Shown here: positions 42,499 to 52,310 of the stretch, in pieces
How the letters are laid out: each line of letters starts with the position of its first letter
How positions within the stretch are numbered: position 1 is the stretch's first letter
NCBI GenBank assembly: GCA_934667105.1
Contig: CAKULG010000003.1
Location: 131,561-195,560 of the forward strand
DNA length: 64,000 bases
Reading direction: 5' to 3'
From: an uncultured Clostridia bacterium
Lineage (GTDB): Bacteria; Bacillota; Clostridia; Christensenellales; Aristaeellaceae
Program-made: the position numbers and the translations under genes
Notes under the pieces: generated by a model
Databases searched by the model: none
What the model saw: only the letters and a program-made list of their open reading frames with translations
Told to the model about the DNA's origin: nothing

Positions 42499-43740
42499 TT
42501 AGCCGCGAATTTGTCCATTTCCCCGCACCAGATATTTATAGGAGCACAGTTCCCGCAGGCCCATGGGCCCCCGGGCGTGGAGCTTTTGCGTGGAAATGCC
42601 GATTTCCGCCCCAAAGCCGAATTCAAAGCCGTCGGTAAACCGGCTGGATACGTTCCAATTCACAGAGGCCGCGTCGATTTCCCGCAGGAATTTTTCCGCG
42701 TTCTCCGCATTTTCAGTGAGAATCACTTCGGTGTGCCCGGTGGAATAGCGCTGAATATGGGCTACGGCCTCCGAAAAGGAATCGCACAGGATAACGGCCA
42801 TTTCCAGGGAAAGGTATTCCTCCGCGAAATCCTTTTCCTCTGCCGGAAGCGCTTCGGGAATCAGCGCGCAAACCTCCTCCGTTCCGTGCAGCGTCACCCC
42901 AGCGGCCAGCAGCGCCTGGCACAGCGCCTGAAAATGCGGAAAGGCGCGATGCACAATCAGCGTTTCCGCCGCATTGCAGACGGCGGGGCGCTGAGTTTTC
43001 GCGTTGAGCACAACGGCCTTCGCCATTTCAAAATCCGCGCTTTCATCCACGAAAATATGGCAGTTGCCCACCCCGGTTTCGATGACGGGCACTTTCGCAT
43101 TCTCCACAACGCTTTCAATGAGCTTGGCCCCGCCCCGGGGAATCAGCACGTCGATATACCCTCGCAGGCTCATCATGGCCTGCACCGCCTCGTGGCCGCC
43201 CTCTTCCAGCAGCTGCGCCGCCTGGGCGGGCAGGCCGCTTTCACGCAGCGCCGATTGCATAATCAGCGTCAGACAGCGATTGGAGGAAAGCGCGGAAGCG
43301 GAGCCGCGCAGCAAAATGGCGTTGCCCGCTTTCAGCGCCAGCGCCGCCGAATCCACCGTCACGTTGGGGCGCGCCTCATAAATCATGCCGATCACGCCCA
43401 GGGGCACGCGCACCTTTTGAATGGACATGCCGTTGGGGCGCGTGGTTTCCTCCAGCTTTTCCCCCGCCGGGTCGGGCAGCGCCGCTACCTGGCGAACGCC
43501 CTGGGCCATGGCCTGAACGCGCTTTTCATTCAGGGAAAGCCGATCCAGCATCGCTGCTGAAATCCCCGCCGCCTGCGCCCGGGCGATATCCTCCCGGTTC
43601 GCCGCCAATATTTCCGCCTGCCCTGCAAGCAGCGCGTCTGCCATGTTCAGCAGCGCCGCGTTTTTTTCCGCCGTGGCCGCCAGCGCCATTTTCCGCGCGG
43701 CTTCCCGGGCTGCCGCCGCCTTTTGCATTAATTCCTGCAT
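42499..43740 (-). CDS. proA: Gamma-glutamyl phosphate reductase
   Basis: A 413-residue member of the aldehyde dehydrogenase superfamily. RVPLGVIGMIYEARPNVTVD and NAILLRGSASALSSN carry the cofactor site; the catalytic cysteine is in AKTQRPAVCNAAETLIVH; YSTGHTEVILTEN and WNVSSRFTDGFEFGFGAEIGISTQKLHARGPMGL are the ProA signature at the C-terminus. It reduces glutamyl-5-phosphate with NADPH to the semialdehyde. It follows proB by 30 bases. Confidence 0.97.
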   Translation of the reverse strand: MQELMQKAAAAREAARKMALAATAEKNAALLNMADALLAGQAEILAANREDIARAQAAGISAAMLDRLSLNEKRVQAMAQGVRQVAALPDPAGEKLEETTRPNGMSIQKVRVPLGVIGMIYEARPNVTVDSAALALKAGNAILLRGSASALSSNRCLTLIMQSALRESGLPAQAAQLLEEGGHEAVQAMMSLRGYIDVLIPRGGAKLIESVVENAKVPVIETGVGNCHIFVDESADFEMAKAVVLNAKTQRPAVCNAAETLIVHRAFPHFQALCQALLAAGVTLHGTEEVCALIPEALPAEEKDFAEEYLSLEMAVILCDSFSEAVAHIQRYSTGHTEVILTENAENAEKFLREIDAASVNWNVSSRFTDGFEFGFGAEIGISTQKLHARGPMGLRELCSYKYLVRGNGQIRG

Positions 43741-43770
43741 GGTTTTTTCTTCCCCTCGCTTTTGCGCCGC

Positions 43771-44853
43771 TTAATCCTGCGCGTCCACCCAGTTATCCCG
43801 ATTAATTGCTTCCGCCGCCCCCGCGCAGTCCGTATGGAGCAGCTCGTGCAGCTCCGTCCGGGAATAATTCACCAGCCCCCGTCCCAGATATTCGTGGGTT
43901 TCCGTTTTATACACGCACACCACGTCTCCGCGCTTGAAATCCCCCTCCACGGCAACAACGCCCGCCGGAAGCAGGCTTTTTTCCAGCCGCGTAATGGCGT
44001 CGGCAGCGCCCTGATCTACATAAATATTCCCAGCGGATCGGGCGTAAAAGGCCAGCCATTGCTGCCGCGTTTTCAGGGAGCGCCGGGCTGTAAACAGCGT
44101 GCCAACGCCCTCGCCGCCCACGGCCTTCACCAGCGCGTTTTCCGCCTTGGCGGCTGTGATATACACGGGCACGCCCGCCCGGGTGGCGATTTTCGCGGCG
44201 CGAATCTTGGTGGCCATGCCCCCTGTACCGTTCTGGGAAAGAGAGCTGGATGCCGCCGCCTCGATTTCTTTGGTGATTTTCTCCACCCGGTCGATGCGGC
44301 GGGCGGTTTTATCCTTGGCGGGGTTGGCGGTATACAGCCCGTCCACATCCGTCAGCAGCACCAGCAGATTGGCGTGAAGCATGGCCGCCAGATACGCTCC
44401 CAGGGTGTCGTTATCCCCCAGCTTTAATTCCTCCACCGCCACGGTATCGTTTTCATTCACGATGGGCACCGCGCCTTTTTTCAGCAGCAGCTCCATAGAA
44501 TTAAAGGCGTTGATATACCGGCGGCGATCGGTAAAATCGCCCCGGGTGAGCAGAAGCTGGGCGCTGACATAGCCCCGCTCGAGCAGATAGCGGGTGTATT
44601 CCTCCATCAGCAGCCCCTGGCCCGCCGCGGCGCACGCCTGCTTGGCCGCCACCGACGTGGGGCGGGAGCCGTAACCCAGCCTCCGGAAGCCCGCCGCGAT
44701 GGAGCCCGAGGTCACCAGCACCACGCTGTGGCCCGCATCCCGCAGATCGGCGATCTGGCCGACAATTCTTTTCACTTTTTCCGGCGAAAGCGTGCCGTCT
44801 CCCTCGGTAAGGGAGGAAGTGCCCACCTTGGCGACGATCAATTGTTTATGCAT
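43771..44853 (-). CDS. proB: Glutamate 5-kinase with PUA domain
   Basis: A 360-residue enzyme, the first of proline synthesis and normally inhibited by proline. The amino-acid kinase domain has LIVAKVGTSSLTEG, VLVTSGSIAAGFRRLG, PIVNENDTVAVEELKLGDNDTLGA and LLVLLTDVDGLYTANP, with GTGGMATKIRAA at the ATP site. The C-terminal ~80 residues form the PUA domain (LLPAGVVAVEGDFKRGDVVCV, YLGRGLVNYS). It leads the proB-proA-proC operon under a fully consensus promoter. Confidence 0.97.
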   Translation of the reverse strand: MHKQLIVAKVGTSSLTEGDGTLSPEKVKRIVGQIADLRDAGHSVVLVTSGSIAAGFRRLGYGSRPTSVAAKQACAAAGQGLLMEEYTRYLLERGYVSAQLLLTRGDFTDRRRYINAFNSMELLLKKGAVPIVNENDTVAVEELKLGDNDTLGAYLAAMLHANLLVLLTDVDGLYTANPAKDKTARRIDRVEKITKEIEAAASSSLSQNGTGGMATKIRAAKIATRAGVPVYITAAKAENALVKAVGGEGVGTLFTARRSLKTRQQWLAFYARSAGNIYVDQGAADAITRLEKSLLPAGVVAVEGDFKRGDVVCVYKTETHEYLGRGLVNYSRTELHELLHTDCAGAAEAINRDNWVDAQD

Positions 44854-44960
44854 AGCGTTCCTCTTTTTATGCGCTCCCGTCTTTATTTACGGCGGCGCAA
44901 TGGCCCGAAAAGCCGCGTTTTCCCCTAAGAAACGGTTTTGAGGCCGCATCTTAAATCGGA

Positions 44961-44989
44961 ATTATAGCATTGCGTTTTTTCACTGTCAA
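44961..44989 (-). promoter_or_regulatory. Promoter of the proBAC operon
   Basis: On the minus strand a perfect TTGACA (44989-44984) and a perfect TATAAT (44966-44961) are separated by exactly 17 bases, the best promoter in the window. Confidence 0.92.
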
Positions 44990-45064
44990 GCAAGCCGCCG
45001 CCCCAATGCGGCCCGTTTCATAAAAATACAGAAAAAAGTCAGGATATAGGCAAATACGGAAAAA

Positions 45065-45088
45065 CCGCTCTTTGATGCCAAAGAGCGG
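45065..45088 (-). terminator. Terminator after the alpha-galactosidase gene (repeat family copy 7, core only)
   Basis: 10-bp arms CCGCTCTTTG (45065-45074) and CAAAGAGCGG (45079-45088) with a 4-base loop are followed on the minus strand by TTTTTCC. It keeps the CTTTG...CAAAG core of the dispersed palindromes. Confidence 0.78.
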
Positions 45089-45187
45089 CCAGACTGTCAA
45101 AAAAATATCGAACAAACCTACGGGATGCAATGAAGGGCGGCCAGCCCTTCATTCTTTTATCCGCAGAACCGCCTTTTAATATTCGTT

Positions 45188-47311
45188 TCATTCCGTCACG
45201 CGGGTGATGCGAAGCGAAATGCAATCCATATCGCCCTTCAGGGGCAGCTGAATGCCTGCGTGCATCAGGCCCTCGCCCGTGCGAACGCCCATGCCCTCCA
45301 CCGCGTAGCGGGCTCGGGGATCCAAGCCGTAAAGGCGGATGCGTTTGGTGGCCGCCCGGCAGAATTGCATACTCTGGCCGAAGGCGAACACAGCCGCCTC
45401 GCTCTGATCGGGCAGGGCGTATTCGAACACAGCGTAGGGCTCCTCCCAGGCGGAAGCCAGGCGATACACCTCGCCCAGCTGCGCGATATGCCGCAGCTCC
45501 TTGTGGCGCTTCACCAACGCGGCAATTTCATCCAGTTCTTCTTCGCTGACGGCGGCCAGATTTTCCCCAATGGCCAGGGACCCCATCATGGCCACGGTCG
45601 CCTGGAATTTTGTGGTGGACCGCCGCCCGTTCATATAGGCGGGATAAAATTTCGCAATGTGGCAGCCTCCCCCCGCGAATTTGGACAGCATGAAATAGGT
45701 GAAGCCCTCGTGGATTTTCAGCAGATCCAGGGGATCCTGATTATCGCTGCGGTTGATGCGGCCCGAGAACGCCGTCATTGCCAAATCCACCCGGGTGCCG
45801 CCCCCCGCGCAGTTTTCAATCAGGATATTGGGAAAGCGCGCCGCCAGGGCGTTATAGAATTTATATAGATTCTGCACATAGCGGACGTAGATGGTTTTCT
45901 GCTCCGGCAGAGGCATCAGCGTGCTGCCGATCTCTGTCACCCAGCGGTTCAAATCCATCTTGAAATAATCCAACTGGCAAATTTCCACCAGGCGAATCAC
46001 CTTTTCCAGAATGTCCTGCCACACCTCGTCCAGCGCAAAATTGAGGAACACCCGGCCCACGGTGTTCACATCCACCGGCCGCCCGGGATAGCGCAGCACC
46101 CAATCCGGGTGCTCCCGCATCAATTTGCTGTCCACATGCGCGATTTCCGGCTCCAGCCACAGGCCGAATTGCATTCCCTTTTCATGCACCGCCCGGGCGA
46201 TATTCACAAGCCGCCCCGGGAAACGATCGGGATTGATGTTCCAATCCCCCATGCCCAATTGATAAAAATCCCCCTGGCCGGACCAGCCCGCGTCGATAAT
46301 AAAGGCCTCCGCCCCCACGCGCGCCGCCTTTTCCACAATGCCCATCACCTTTTCCTCGTTCACCGCGCCCATAAAGGTGCCGTAGGTGTTGATGATAACG
46401 GGCATAACGCGCTCCGCGTCCACAGGGCGCATCAGATATTTCCGCTGATAGCGGTGCAGCAGGCGGCTGCCGCCGCCAAAGCCCGCCCGGGAAATGCCCC
46501 CGGTAAAGACGGGGGTTTCAAAGCTTTCGCCGGGCCGGAGGGGATAGGCAAAATCAAAATCGCTCACGCCGCCGGTGACGGACAAATCGTTTTGCTCGTC
46601 CACCTCTACATAAAAGCGGAAATTGCCGCTCCATTGCAGCGTGCCGAAATACACAAGCCCCGCGTTTTCCGATGCGTTTTCATCGGGATCCAGCATGAAA
46701 AGGGGCGCGGCGGTGGGACCGGAACGCAGCGTTTTCGTTTCCAGCAGCACCGTGCCCTGGGCGAGCGTTTGGCGGTGCAGCTGATATTCCTTCGCCCAGG
46801 CCCCCGCCAGGCTGGTGAGGCGATAGCTGCCCGTCTGCGGAAAGCGCCAAAGGGCGGAAAAAGCGTTTTCCAGCGTCAGCGCGTCCGTGCCGCGATTGGT
46901 CAGCACGGCGTTGCGATCGATAATATCCAGTTCGGGCCGCAGGACGTAGCGCAGCTCCGCCTCCAGGCCCAGGGGATCGCGCAGAAAAATGGAAAGCCGA
47001 TCCCCCTCCATGCTGTGGCGCGCATAGCGCAGCGGGGTATTCCGGGTGCCGTCGGCATAAGTCGCCTTCACGGCGTGCATGTTGAAATATCCTTCGCCCC
47101 AGCCGGGATATTCCTGCCACCAATGCGGGCCGCCGCCGCCGTGGGCATAGCGCGCCTGTTTTTCCTCCAAGGTGGGCAGATCCTGAAGGCAGCCGATCTT
47201 TTCCCCCCAATAGAGGTGGCACAGGCGGCCGTCCGGCTGAAGCTGCATGGCGTAGGCGGTGTGTTCCGTTTCCAGCAGAAAAATCTTGGATGCTTCGTCA
47301 AAGCGAATCAC
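45188..47311 (-). CDS. Alpha-galactosidase, GH36 family
   Basis: A 707-residue cytoplasmic enzyme, typical GH36 length. The N-terminal beta-supersandwich (HRYQRKYLMRP marks its end) precedes the barrel with AFIIDAGWSGQGDFYQLGMGDW, FGLWLEPEIAHVDSKL, the nucleophile in YFKMDLNRWVTEIG, and the acid/base in INRSDNQDPLDLLKIHEGF. It removes alpha-linked galactose, as in melibiose and raffinose-type sugars or branched galactans. It lies 15 bases downstream of the membrane AraC regulator, in the same orientation as the second importer. Confidence 0.95.
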   Translation of the reverse strand: MIRFDEASKIFLLETEHTAYAMQLQPDGRLCHLYWGEKIGCLQDLPTLEEKQARYAHGGGGPHWWQEYPGWGEGYFNMHAVKATYADGTRNTPLRYARHSMEGDRLSIFLRDPLGLEAELRYVLRPELDIIDRNAVLTNRGTDALTLENAFSALWRFPQTGSYRLTSLAGAWAKEYQLHRQTLAQGTVLLETKTLRSGPTAAPLFMLDPDENASENAGLVYFGTLQWSGNFRFYVEVDEQNDLSVTGGVSDFDFAYPLRPGESFETPVFTGGISRAGFGGGSRLLHRYQRKYLMRPVDAERVMPVIINTYGTFMGAVNEEKVMGIVEKAARVGAEAFIIDAGWSGQGDFYQLGMGDWNINPDRFPGRLVNIARAVHEKGMQFGLWLEPEIAHVDSKLMREHPDWVLRYPGRPVDVNTVGRVFLNFALDEVWQDILEKVIRLVEICQLDYFKMDLNRWVTEIGSTLMPLPEQKTIYVRYVQNLYKFYNALAARFPNILIENCAGGGTRVDLAMTAFSGRINRSDNQDPLDLLKIHEGFTYFMLSKFAGGGCHIAKFYPAYMNGRRSTTKFQATVAMMGSLAIGENLAAVSEEELDEIAALVKRHKELRHIAQLGEVYRLASAWEEPYAVFEYALPDQSEAAVFAFGQSMQFCRAATKRIRLYGLDPRARYAVEGMGVRTGEGLMHAGIQLPLKGDMDCISLRITRVTE

Positions 47312-47326
47312 TTTTGTTTCCTCCCC

Positions 47327-49429
47327 TTATTGCGCGTTCACCAGCTTCTTCCATTCGCCGGGGGTCACGCCAACATATTGCTTAAAGCATTTAATGAAAT
47401 GCGAAATATCGCAATAGCCCACCTTCTCCGCCGTTTCGGCGATGGAAAGATTTTCATCCCGCAGAATTTTCTTGGCTTCCTCCATGCGCAGCTGCACCAG
47501 GTATTCTTTAAACGTCATATTGATTTCCCCGCGCAGCAGCCGGGCCACCTGCTTGGTGGAGATGCCCAGCGCCTCGGCGGTGGAGGCCAGGCAGATTTTC
47601 GCATCCAGGCAGTTTTTCCGCACATATTCGGAAACCTCGCCGCCCATGCAGGCTTCCCGTTCAGGCGGCGCGGCCTGAACGGCGGCGCAAAGGCTGCGCA
47701 CAAGCTGGCGCATATTTTCCGCCAGCGTTTCGGGATCTGCGTTTCCCGGGGGCACTTCCCGCACCGCGATCACGCCCCGGCGAATCGCCTCATGATACAG
47801 GCGCTGGTAGAGGACGTTCAGAATATAAATGCGCAGAATATAGGAGGGGTAGCGCCGCTCCGTCTGCAAAAGCAGCGCGTCCAGCAGTGCCAGTGCCTGC
47901 TGCATCGCCCCCGTTTCAGTAAGCGAAAGCACCTGACGCAGCCCCAGATCCTCCTCGTTTTCCGCCGTTTCCGCGTTTCCCGCTGGCAGACGGATGGAGG
48001 GTTGATTGAGGGCCTCTATGGCGGCGGCGGCAATCTGATCCAGCGAAACGCAGGCGCGGCCTACCTGCACCCGCGCCCGCAGGCCACGGCTGAGCAGCGT
48101 ATCCCCCAGCAGTTCCACAATATCCTGGCACTGCTCCTCTTCTTCAAAGCTCAGCAGCGCCGCGTATTCGTGGCCCGATTGCAGTTCGGCCATATACAGG
48201 GTGTATTCCTCGTCGGAAAAGCCCTCCACATCCTTGAGCAGATCCGTCGTGTTGCCGCCCTCCTCGAGATGGATGAACAGCACCGCGTACATGCCGTGAT
48301 CCAGCCGATAGCCCATTTCCTGAATCTGGCGGGAAACCACGGGGCTCTCGTTGCCGGAAATCAGCATCATCACCATCTGCTGCTTCAGATAGGCGCGCTG
48401 AAGGTTCATAATTTCAAGCTGCTTATCCAATTGCTTGCGGGAAAGGAAGGCGTTTTCCGTGGCCTCGTGCAGCAGCGTCTCGATGGTTTTCAATTCGTTG
48501 CTGGGGCCTGGAAAATGTCCGCGGGGGGGGGACGATTGTACATACTGATGATACAAGCGAAGAATCGGACGGCTATTTTTCCAGGCGGCCCACACGGCCA
48601 GCGCCATGCCCGCCAGCGCCACCCCCGCGATAATCACCGTCAGCATGCGATAAAACGCGCCCAGAGAATCGCCGCTTTCAAAGCTGTCCTCATCCAGGGT
48701 CAAGGTCAGCTTGCCGCCCGTGCCCATGCCGCGCAGCGGGTTTTCGATGGCGGCGGAGAGAATTTCCCACCCGTTATAGGAAAGGGCGTATGGCACGCTT
48801 TGCGCCTGGCCTGTCATAAGCGCTATATCCTGAGCGATCTGCTGGCGCTTGACGACGAACAGCAGCAGGCAATTTTCCTTCTGCGTCGCCCCCGCGCCGT
48901 AGGTCAGCGGCAGGCAGGCGAGCAGCGTATCCGGCCTGCTTTCAGGCACGGTAAAGGCTACGCCCTGCCGTCCCGCCTGCCGCCCCAGGGAAAGCAGCTC
49001 CGCTTCTTCCATTTTCATCACGCGCTGAAGGAAAACCTCGGGGGTATAGGTGTTTTTCGCGCCGAACACCCGGCCCATGCCCAGATACCAGAGGTAATAT
49101 TCATGCACCCAGGGGGAATAATCCGCGAACCGGGAAAAGGCGTTGAGAAGCTCCCAATCGTTATAATGATTCTGGGCCAGATAGAAGGGCAGATACTGGC
49201 TGTCCGTCTGCACTTTCAGGCGAATATCCTCCATAACGGCGAATTGCCGCTCGAGATAATCGGCGGCCATGACGGCGCGGCTGCGATACACGCTTCGCTC
49301 GCTTTTTTTCAGTTCCCGGGCGGAAAGCGCCATCAGCGCCGCGCCCAGCGCAAGGCAGACAATCAGCACCACCATCAGATAGGAAGCCGCGTATTGCCTG
49401 AACAGTTTTCCGGAGCGAGCCTTCTTCAT
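47327..49429 (-). CDS. Membrane-bound AraC-family transcriptional regulator with extracytoplasmic sensor
   Basis: A 700-residue protein. A first membrane helix (about 13-33, YLMVVLIVCLALGAALMAL) is followed by an extracytoplasmic sensor (~34-270), a second helix (about 277-297, LTVIIAGVALAGMALAVWAAW) and a long cytoplasmic part ending in an AraC domain (~600-697: CLASTAEALGISTKQVARLL and LSIAETAEKVGYCDISHFIKCFKQYVGVTPGEW). Such YesN/MsmR-like one-component sensors commonly govern adjacent Lpl-type importers. A C9 run on its coding strand (48541-48533) falls just after the second helix; the frame here is open. Confidence 0.9.
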   Translation of the reverse strand: MKKARSGKLFRQYAASYLMVVLIVCLALGAALMALSARELKKSERSVYRSRAVMAADYLERQFAVMEDIRLKVQTDSQYLPFYLAQNHYNDWELLNAFSRFADYSPWVHEYYLWYLGMGRVFGAKNTYTPEVFLQRVMKMEEAELLSLGRQAGRQGVAFTVPESRPDTLLACLPLTYGAGATQKENCLLLFVVKRQQIAQDIALMTGQAQSVPYALSYNGWEILSAAIENPLRGMGTGGKLTLTLDEDSFESGDSLGAFYRMLTVIIAGVALAGMALAVWAAWKNSRPILRLYHQYVQSSPPRGHFPGPSNELKTIETLLHEATENAFLSRKQLDKQLEIMNLQRAYLKQQMVMMLISGNESPVVSRQIQEMGYRLDHGMYAVLFIHLEEGGNTTDLLKDVEGFSDEEYTLYMAELQSGHEYAALLSFEEEEQCQDIVELLGDTLLSRGLRARVQVGRACVSLDQIAAAAIEALNQPSIRLPAGNAETAENEEDLGLRQVLSLTETGAMQQALALLDALLLQTERRYPSYILRIYILNVLYQRLYHEAIRRGVIAVREVPPGNADPETLAENMRQLVRSLCAAVQAAPPEREACMGGEVSEYVRKNCLDAKICLASTAEALGISTKQVARLLRGEINMTFKEYLVQLRMEEAKKILRDENLSIAETAEKVGYCDISHFIKCFKQYVGVTPGEWKKLVNAQ

Positions 49430-49498
49430 CGCCGCAAAACCCCTGTTCTCTTTAGAATGAATTGTTCCGCCTGAAAAGACAAATTTTTTCTGAACACA

Positions 49499-49527
49499 GG
49501 GGCGCCTCCGTTTTCAGGGGGCGCCCC
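49499..49527 (-). terminator. GC-rich hairpin after the second solute-binding gene
   Basis: GGGGCGCC (49499-49506) and GGCGCCCC (49520-49527) form an 8-bp stem 27 bases past the stop. The T-run is poor, and the regulator gene follows in the same direction, so it may act as a processing or partial stop signal that keeps the abundant binding-protein message apart. Confidence 0.5.
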
Positions 49528-49553
49528 CGCATTTTCAATTATGACGGGCCCAA

Positions 49554-51290
49554 TTACTGCAGATTCGCCTTATATTCATTATAGGCGGTGAGATAGCAAT
49601 TGTAAAGGGTTTCAATGCCCATGCCTTTCAGCTCCGCCTGGAAAGCGTCCCATTCGTTCAGGTCGCGCTTGCCGGTGATGAACTTCGCCACTTCGGATTC
49701 CACGGATTTATCGATAATCAGGTGCAGATCGTCGATTTCCAGGGTGGTATCCTCATCGAAGAACACGACGTGGGGCGTGGAATCGATGCGGTAGGGCTCC
49801 TGCGCTGTCTTGAGGGAGCGCATATGCCAGCCGTTGCCCCAATCGGGATCGTAGCCGTAGGGCACCAGGGATTTATTATAGAACCAGTTGCGCATTTCGG
49901 GCCGGTTGGTCACGCCGTTCTTGAAGGCTTCGGTTTCCTCGGAGGGGTTGGAGCGATTGCCGAAGGTGGTCCAGCCGCCGGCATGGCCGCGCATCATCAC
50001 CTGAGAATCGATCTTGTTGCCATCCTTGTCATACCAGGAAGCGGCGCCCTTTTCATCCGCGATGTAGCCGCCGATGAGGCCGAGGGTATCGGCGGAGGTG
50101 CTGGCCGGGCCGCACCAGAGATACATGCCGCCCAGATCGGAATAGAAGAAATCCAGGTAGCGGCAGATCATTTCCGCCTTTTCGGGGGTCACGTCCGCGC
50201 TGAGATACACGGTGCCGTGCTGGAACTTCTGGGCGGTGCCCACGCGCGGGGTGGTCTGATACTGGCTGGTGAGGGGCTTGGAGTTGGTCCAGCGGTGCAG
50301 CTTGGTAATATCGCGCATATACTGCCAGCCGGAACCGCCCAGCGCGGCGAAGGCTTCGTTATCCACCCCGGCCAGCACCTGGGTTTCGCCGATGGTGAAG
50401 AATTCGGGATCGAGGATGCCGTCCACATACAGCTGATGCATCAGGGTGAGGAATTCCTTATACCGCTCGGTCATGATGGGGAGCACCATTTCTTTTTCAT
50501 CGCCGGTGTACATTTCAGCGGCGTACACGCCCAGGCCGCCCTTGCCGCCCTGCTGCGCGCCCGTACCGCTCATGGCCCAGACGAAGCCGAAGGCGTTCAG
50601 CATGGGAACCAGGGAATTGCCGTATTCATAGCTGCCGCCGAAGGGATACAGCTCGGGGTGGCGCTCCTTGATCTTGTAGAGATACGCCACGAATTCATCC
50701 AGAGTTTCGGGCGCGTCGCCGTAGGTGTAGCCCGCCTCCGCCAGGTAATCCGTCTGCAGGCCGATGGTGCAGCCGGGATCGGAGAGGATGTAGAGATCCA
50801 CATAGCCGGGCAGGGTGTAAATCGCGCCGTCGGGGGTGGTGGCGTAGGCCAGGCCCTCGGGATGACGGCGGTTCCAATCGCACAGATTGGGCATGATTTC
50901 GGGGGTGATGTAGGGCTTCAGATCCAGCAGCAGGCCCTCGCCCATGCCGTAGCGAATGATTTCGGAATCGGTCAGGGGAATGTCGAACATCAGATCGCGC
51001 AGATCATTGCTGGCGAACATCATGCCCTTGCGCTCGTCGATGGCGGAGGAGAGAATCTGCTCCACCTGGAATTTGATGCCGGAGGCCTGCTCGGAAAAAT
51101 TCCAGAACCACATATCTTCGGGGTTCAGGCCGTAGGTTTCATCGCGCTTGGTGTAAACGGAAACGGTGACGGAGCCGTCCTTGACCAGGGGCCAATCCAC
51201 GTAATCCGTATGGTCGTTCCATTCGGCCAGGGCGGGCACGCAGGAGGCCATCATCACGACGGCCAGCAGCAGACAGAGAATTTTGCGCAT
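49554..51290 (-). CDS. Extracellular solute-binding protein of the second carbohydrate ABC importer
   Basis: The ATG at 51290 follows AAAGGAGC and gives 578 residues. The signal peptide is MRKILCLLLAVVMMASCVPALA; MASC is a plausible lipobox, while PALA-EW is a plausible ordinary cleavage site. The mature protein has SVYTKRDETYGLNPEDMW, DLMFDIPLTDSEIIRYGMGEGLLLDLKPYI and DPGCTIGLQTDYLAEAGY, in the style of large Lpl-type oligosaccharide binders. It is the third gene of the importer operon and differs clearly in sequence from the binder at 21016-22545, so the substrates probably differ. Confidence 0.87.
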   Translation of the reverse strand: MRKILCLLLAVVMMASCVPALAEWNDHTDYVDWPLVKDGSVTVSVYTKRDETYGLNPEDMWFWNFSEQASGIKFQVEQILSSAIDERKGMMFASNDLRDLMFDIPLTDSEIIRYGMGEGLLLDLKPYITPEIMPNLCDWNRRHPEGLAYATTPDGAIYTLPGYVDLYILSDPGCTIGLQTDYLAEAGYTYGDAPETLDEFVAYLYKIKERHPELYPFGGSYEYGNSLVPMLNAFGFVWAMSGTGAQQGGKGGLGVYAAEMYTGDEKEMVLPIMTERYKEFLTLMHQLYVDGILDPEFFTIGETQVLAGVDNEAFAALGGSGWQYMRDITKLHRWTNSKPLTSQYQTTPRVGTAQKFQHGTVYLSADVTPEKAEMICRYLDFFYSDLGGMYLWCGPASTSADTLGLIGGYIADEKGAASWYDKDGNKIDSQVMMRGHAGGWTTFGNRSNPSEETEAFKNGVTNRPEMRNWFYNKSLVPYGYDPDWGNGWHMRSLKTAQEPYRIDSTPHVVFFDEDTTLEIDDLHLIIDKSVESEVAKFITGKRDLNEWDAFQAELKGMGIETLYNCYLTAYNEYKANLQ

Positions 51291-51360
51291 GTTTTTTGCT
51301 CCTTTCATATTGAGGATATTTTGTAAAACGGCTTGCGCTGCCGCTTTGACCAAGAGAGAA

Positions 51361-52293
51361 TCAGCCCTTTACCGCGCCGATCATCATGCCCTTGACGAAA
51401 TATTTCTGCACGAAGGGATAGGCGATCAGCAGCGGCGCGGAGGCGACGATAATCAGAGCGTATTTCATGGCCTCGGCCATATACGCCCGGCGGGCGAACT
51501 GGGCCAGTGTTTCGGGATCATAGGAGGAGGTGTCCACGCCCTTTAGGGAATTGGAGGCCTCCAACAGGATGGAGCGCAGAATCATCTGCAGGGGCATATA
51601 ATCGTTCTTGGTAACGTAGACCAGGGCATTGAAATAATTGTTCCACCGGGCCACAGCGAAAAACAGCGACATGACCGCCAGAATAGAGCCCGCCAGCGGC
51701 AACGCGATGGTGAAGAAGGTGCGGAATTCGTTTGCGCCGTCGATGCGGGCGGATTCGTAAAGTTCCTCGGGGATGGTGGTTTCAAAATACACCCGGGAAA
51801 CGATCATATTGTACACGGAGGATGCGCCGATGAAAATCAGGGTGTACCATTGATTCACCACGCCCAGTTGCTTCATAGTCAGATAGGTGGGGATGAGGCC
51901 GCCAGAAAAATACATGGGAATGAGGAAATAGATGTTGAAGAAGCGCCGCCCGGGCAGGCGCCGTTTGCTCAGGGCGTAGGCGGAGGGAATGGTGAGGCAC
52001 AGGCTGAACAGCGTGCCCACGGTGGAATAAAAGAGGGTGTTGCGATAGCCCAGCCAGATGCGCGGCTCCTTAAACACCTCCTGGTACGGCTCCCAGGTGA
52101 AGCCTTGAGGGAACAGATACACTTCGCCCCGGGCCACGGCGTAAGGATCGGAAACAGAGGCGCACAGCACGAAATACAGGGGGTACAGGCAAATGAACAG
52201 CAGCAGCAGATTCAGCACCACGTTGAACGTATCGAAAACCACGTCCGCTCGGGTGCGCTTTATCACGGTTAATTTTGTCGCGGCGGATTTCAT
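51361..52293 (-). CDS. Carbohydrate ABC transporter permease (LplC-like), second importer
   Basis: The ATG at 52293 has an AAAGGAGG site and gives 310 residues with six predicted helices. The EAA loop is ELYESARIDGANEFRTFFTIALPLAGSILAVMSLF, and the end AYPFVQKYFVKGMMIGAVKG is the LplC ending. It starts 17 bases after the partner permease stop. Confidence 0.92.
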   Translation of the reverse strand: MKSAATKLTVIKRTRADVVFDTFNVVLNLLLLFICLYPLYFVLCASVSDPYAVARGEVYLFPQGFTWEPYQEVFKEPRIWLGYRNTLFYSTVGTLFSLCLTIPSAYALSKRRLPGRRFFNIYFLIPMYFSGGLIPTYLTMKQLGVVNQWYTLIFIGASSVYNMIVSRVYFETTIPEELYESARIDGANEFRTFFTIALPLAGSILAVMSLFFAVARWNNYFNALVYVTKNDYMPLQMILRSILLEASNSLKGVDTSSYDPETLAQFARRAYMAEAMKYALIIVASAPLLIAYPFVQKYFVKGMMIGAVKG

Positions 52294-52310
52294 GTTCGCT
52301 TCCTCCTTTC

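Larger units (their letters stand above)
44854..45187. other. Intergenic region between proB and the alpha-galactosidase gene
   Basis: The proB side has its consensus promoter (44961-44989) and a ~105-nt leader in which I see no T-box. The other side holds two hairpins after the alpha-galactosidase stop (45065-45088 and near 45131-45150). No further gene is supported. Confidence 0.55.

Noticed and set aside
44854..44960. Possible proline T-box in the proB leader
   Set aside because: I could not find the conserved T-box sequence or a specifier loop, and the leader is short for one.
46109..49474. A 1121-codon open frame on the plus strand across the alpha-galactosidase and AraC genes
   Set aside because: It crosses two genuine genes and their gap, lacks any domain or ribosome binding site, and is a GC-bias artefact.
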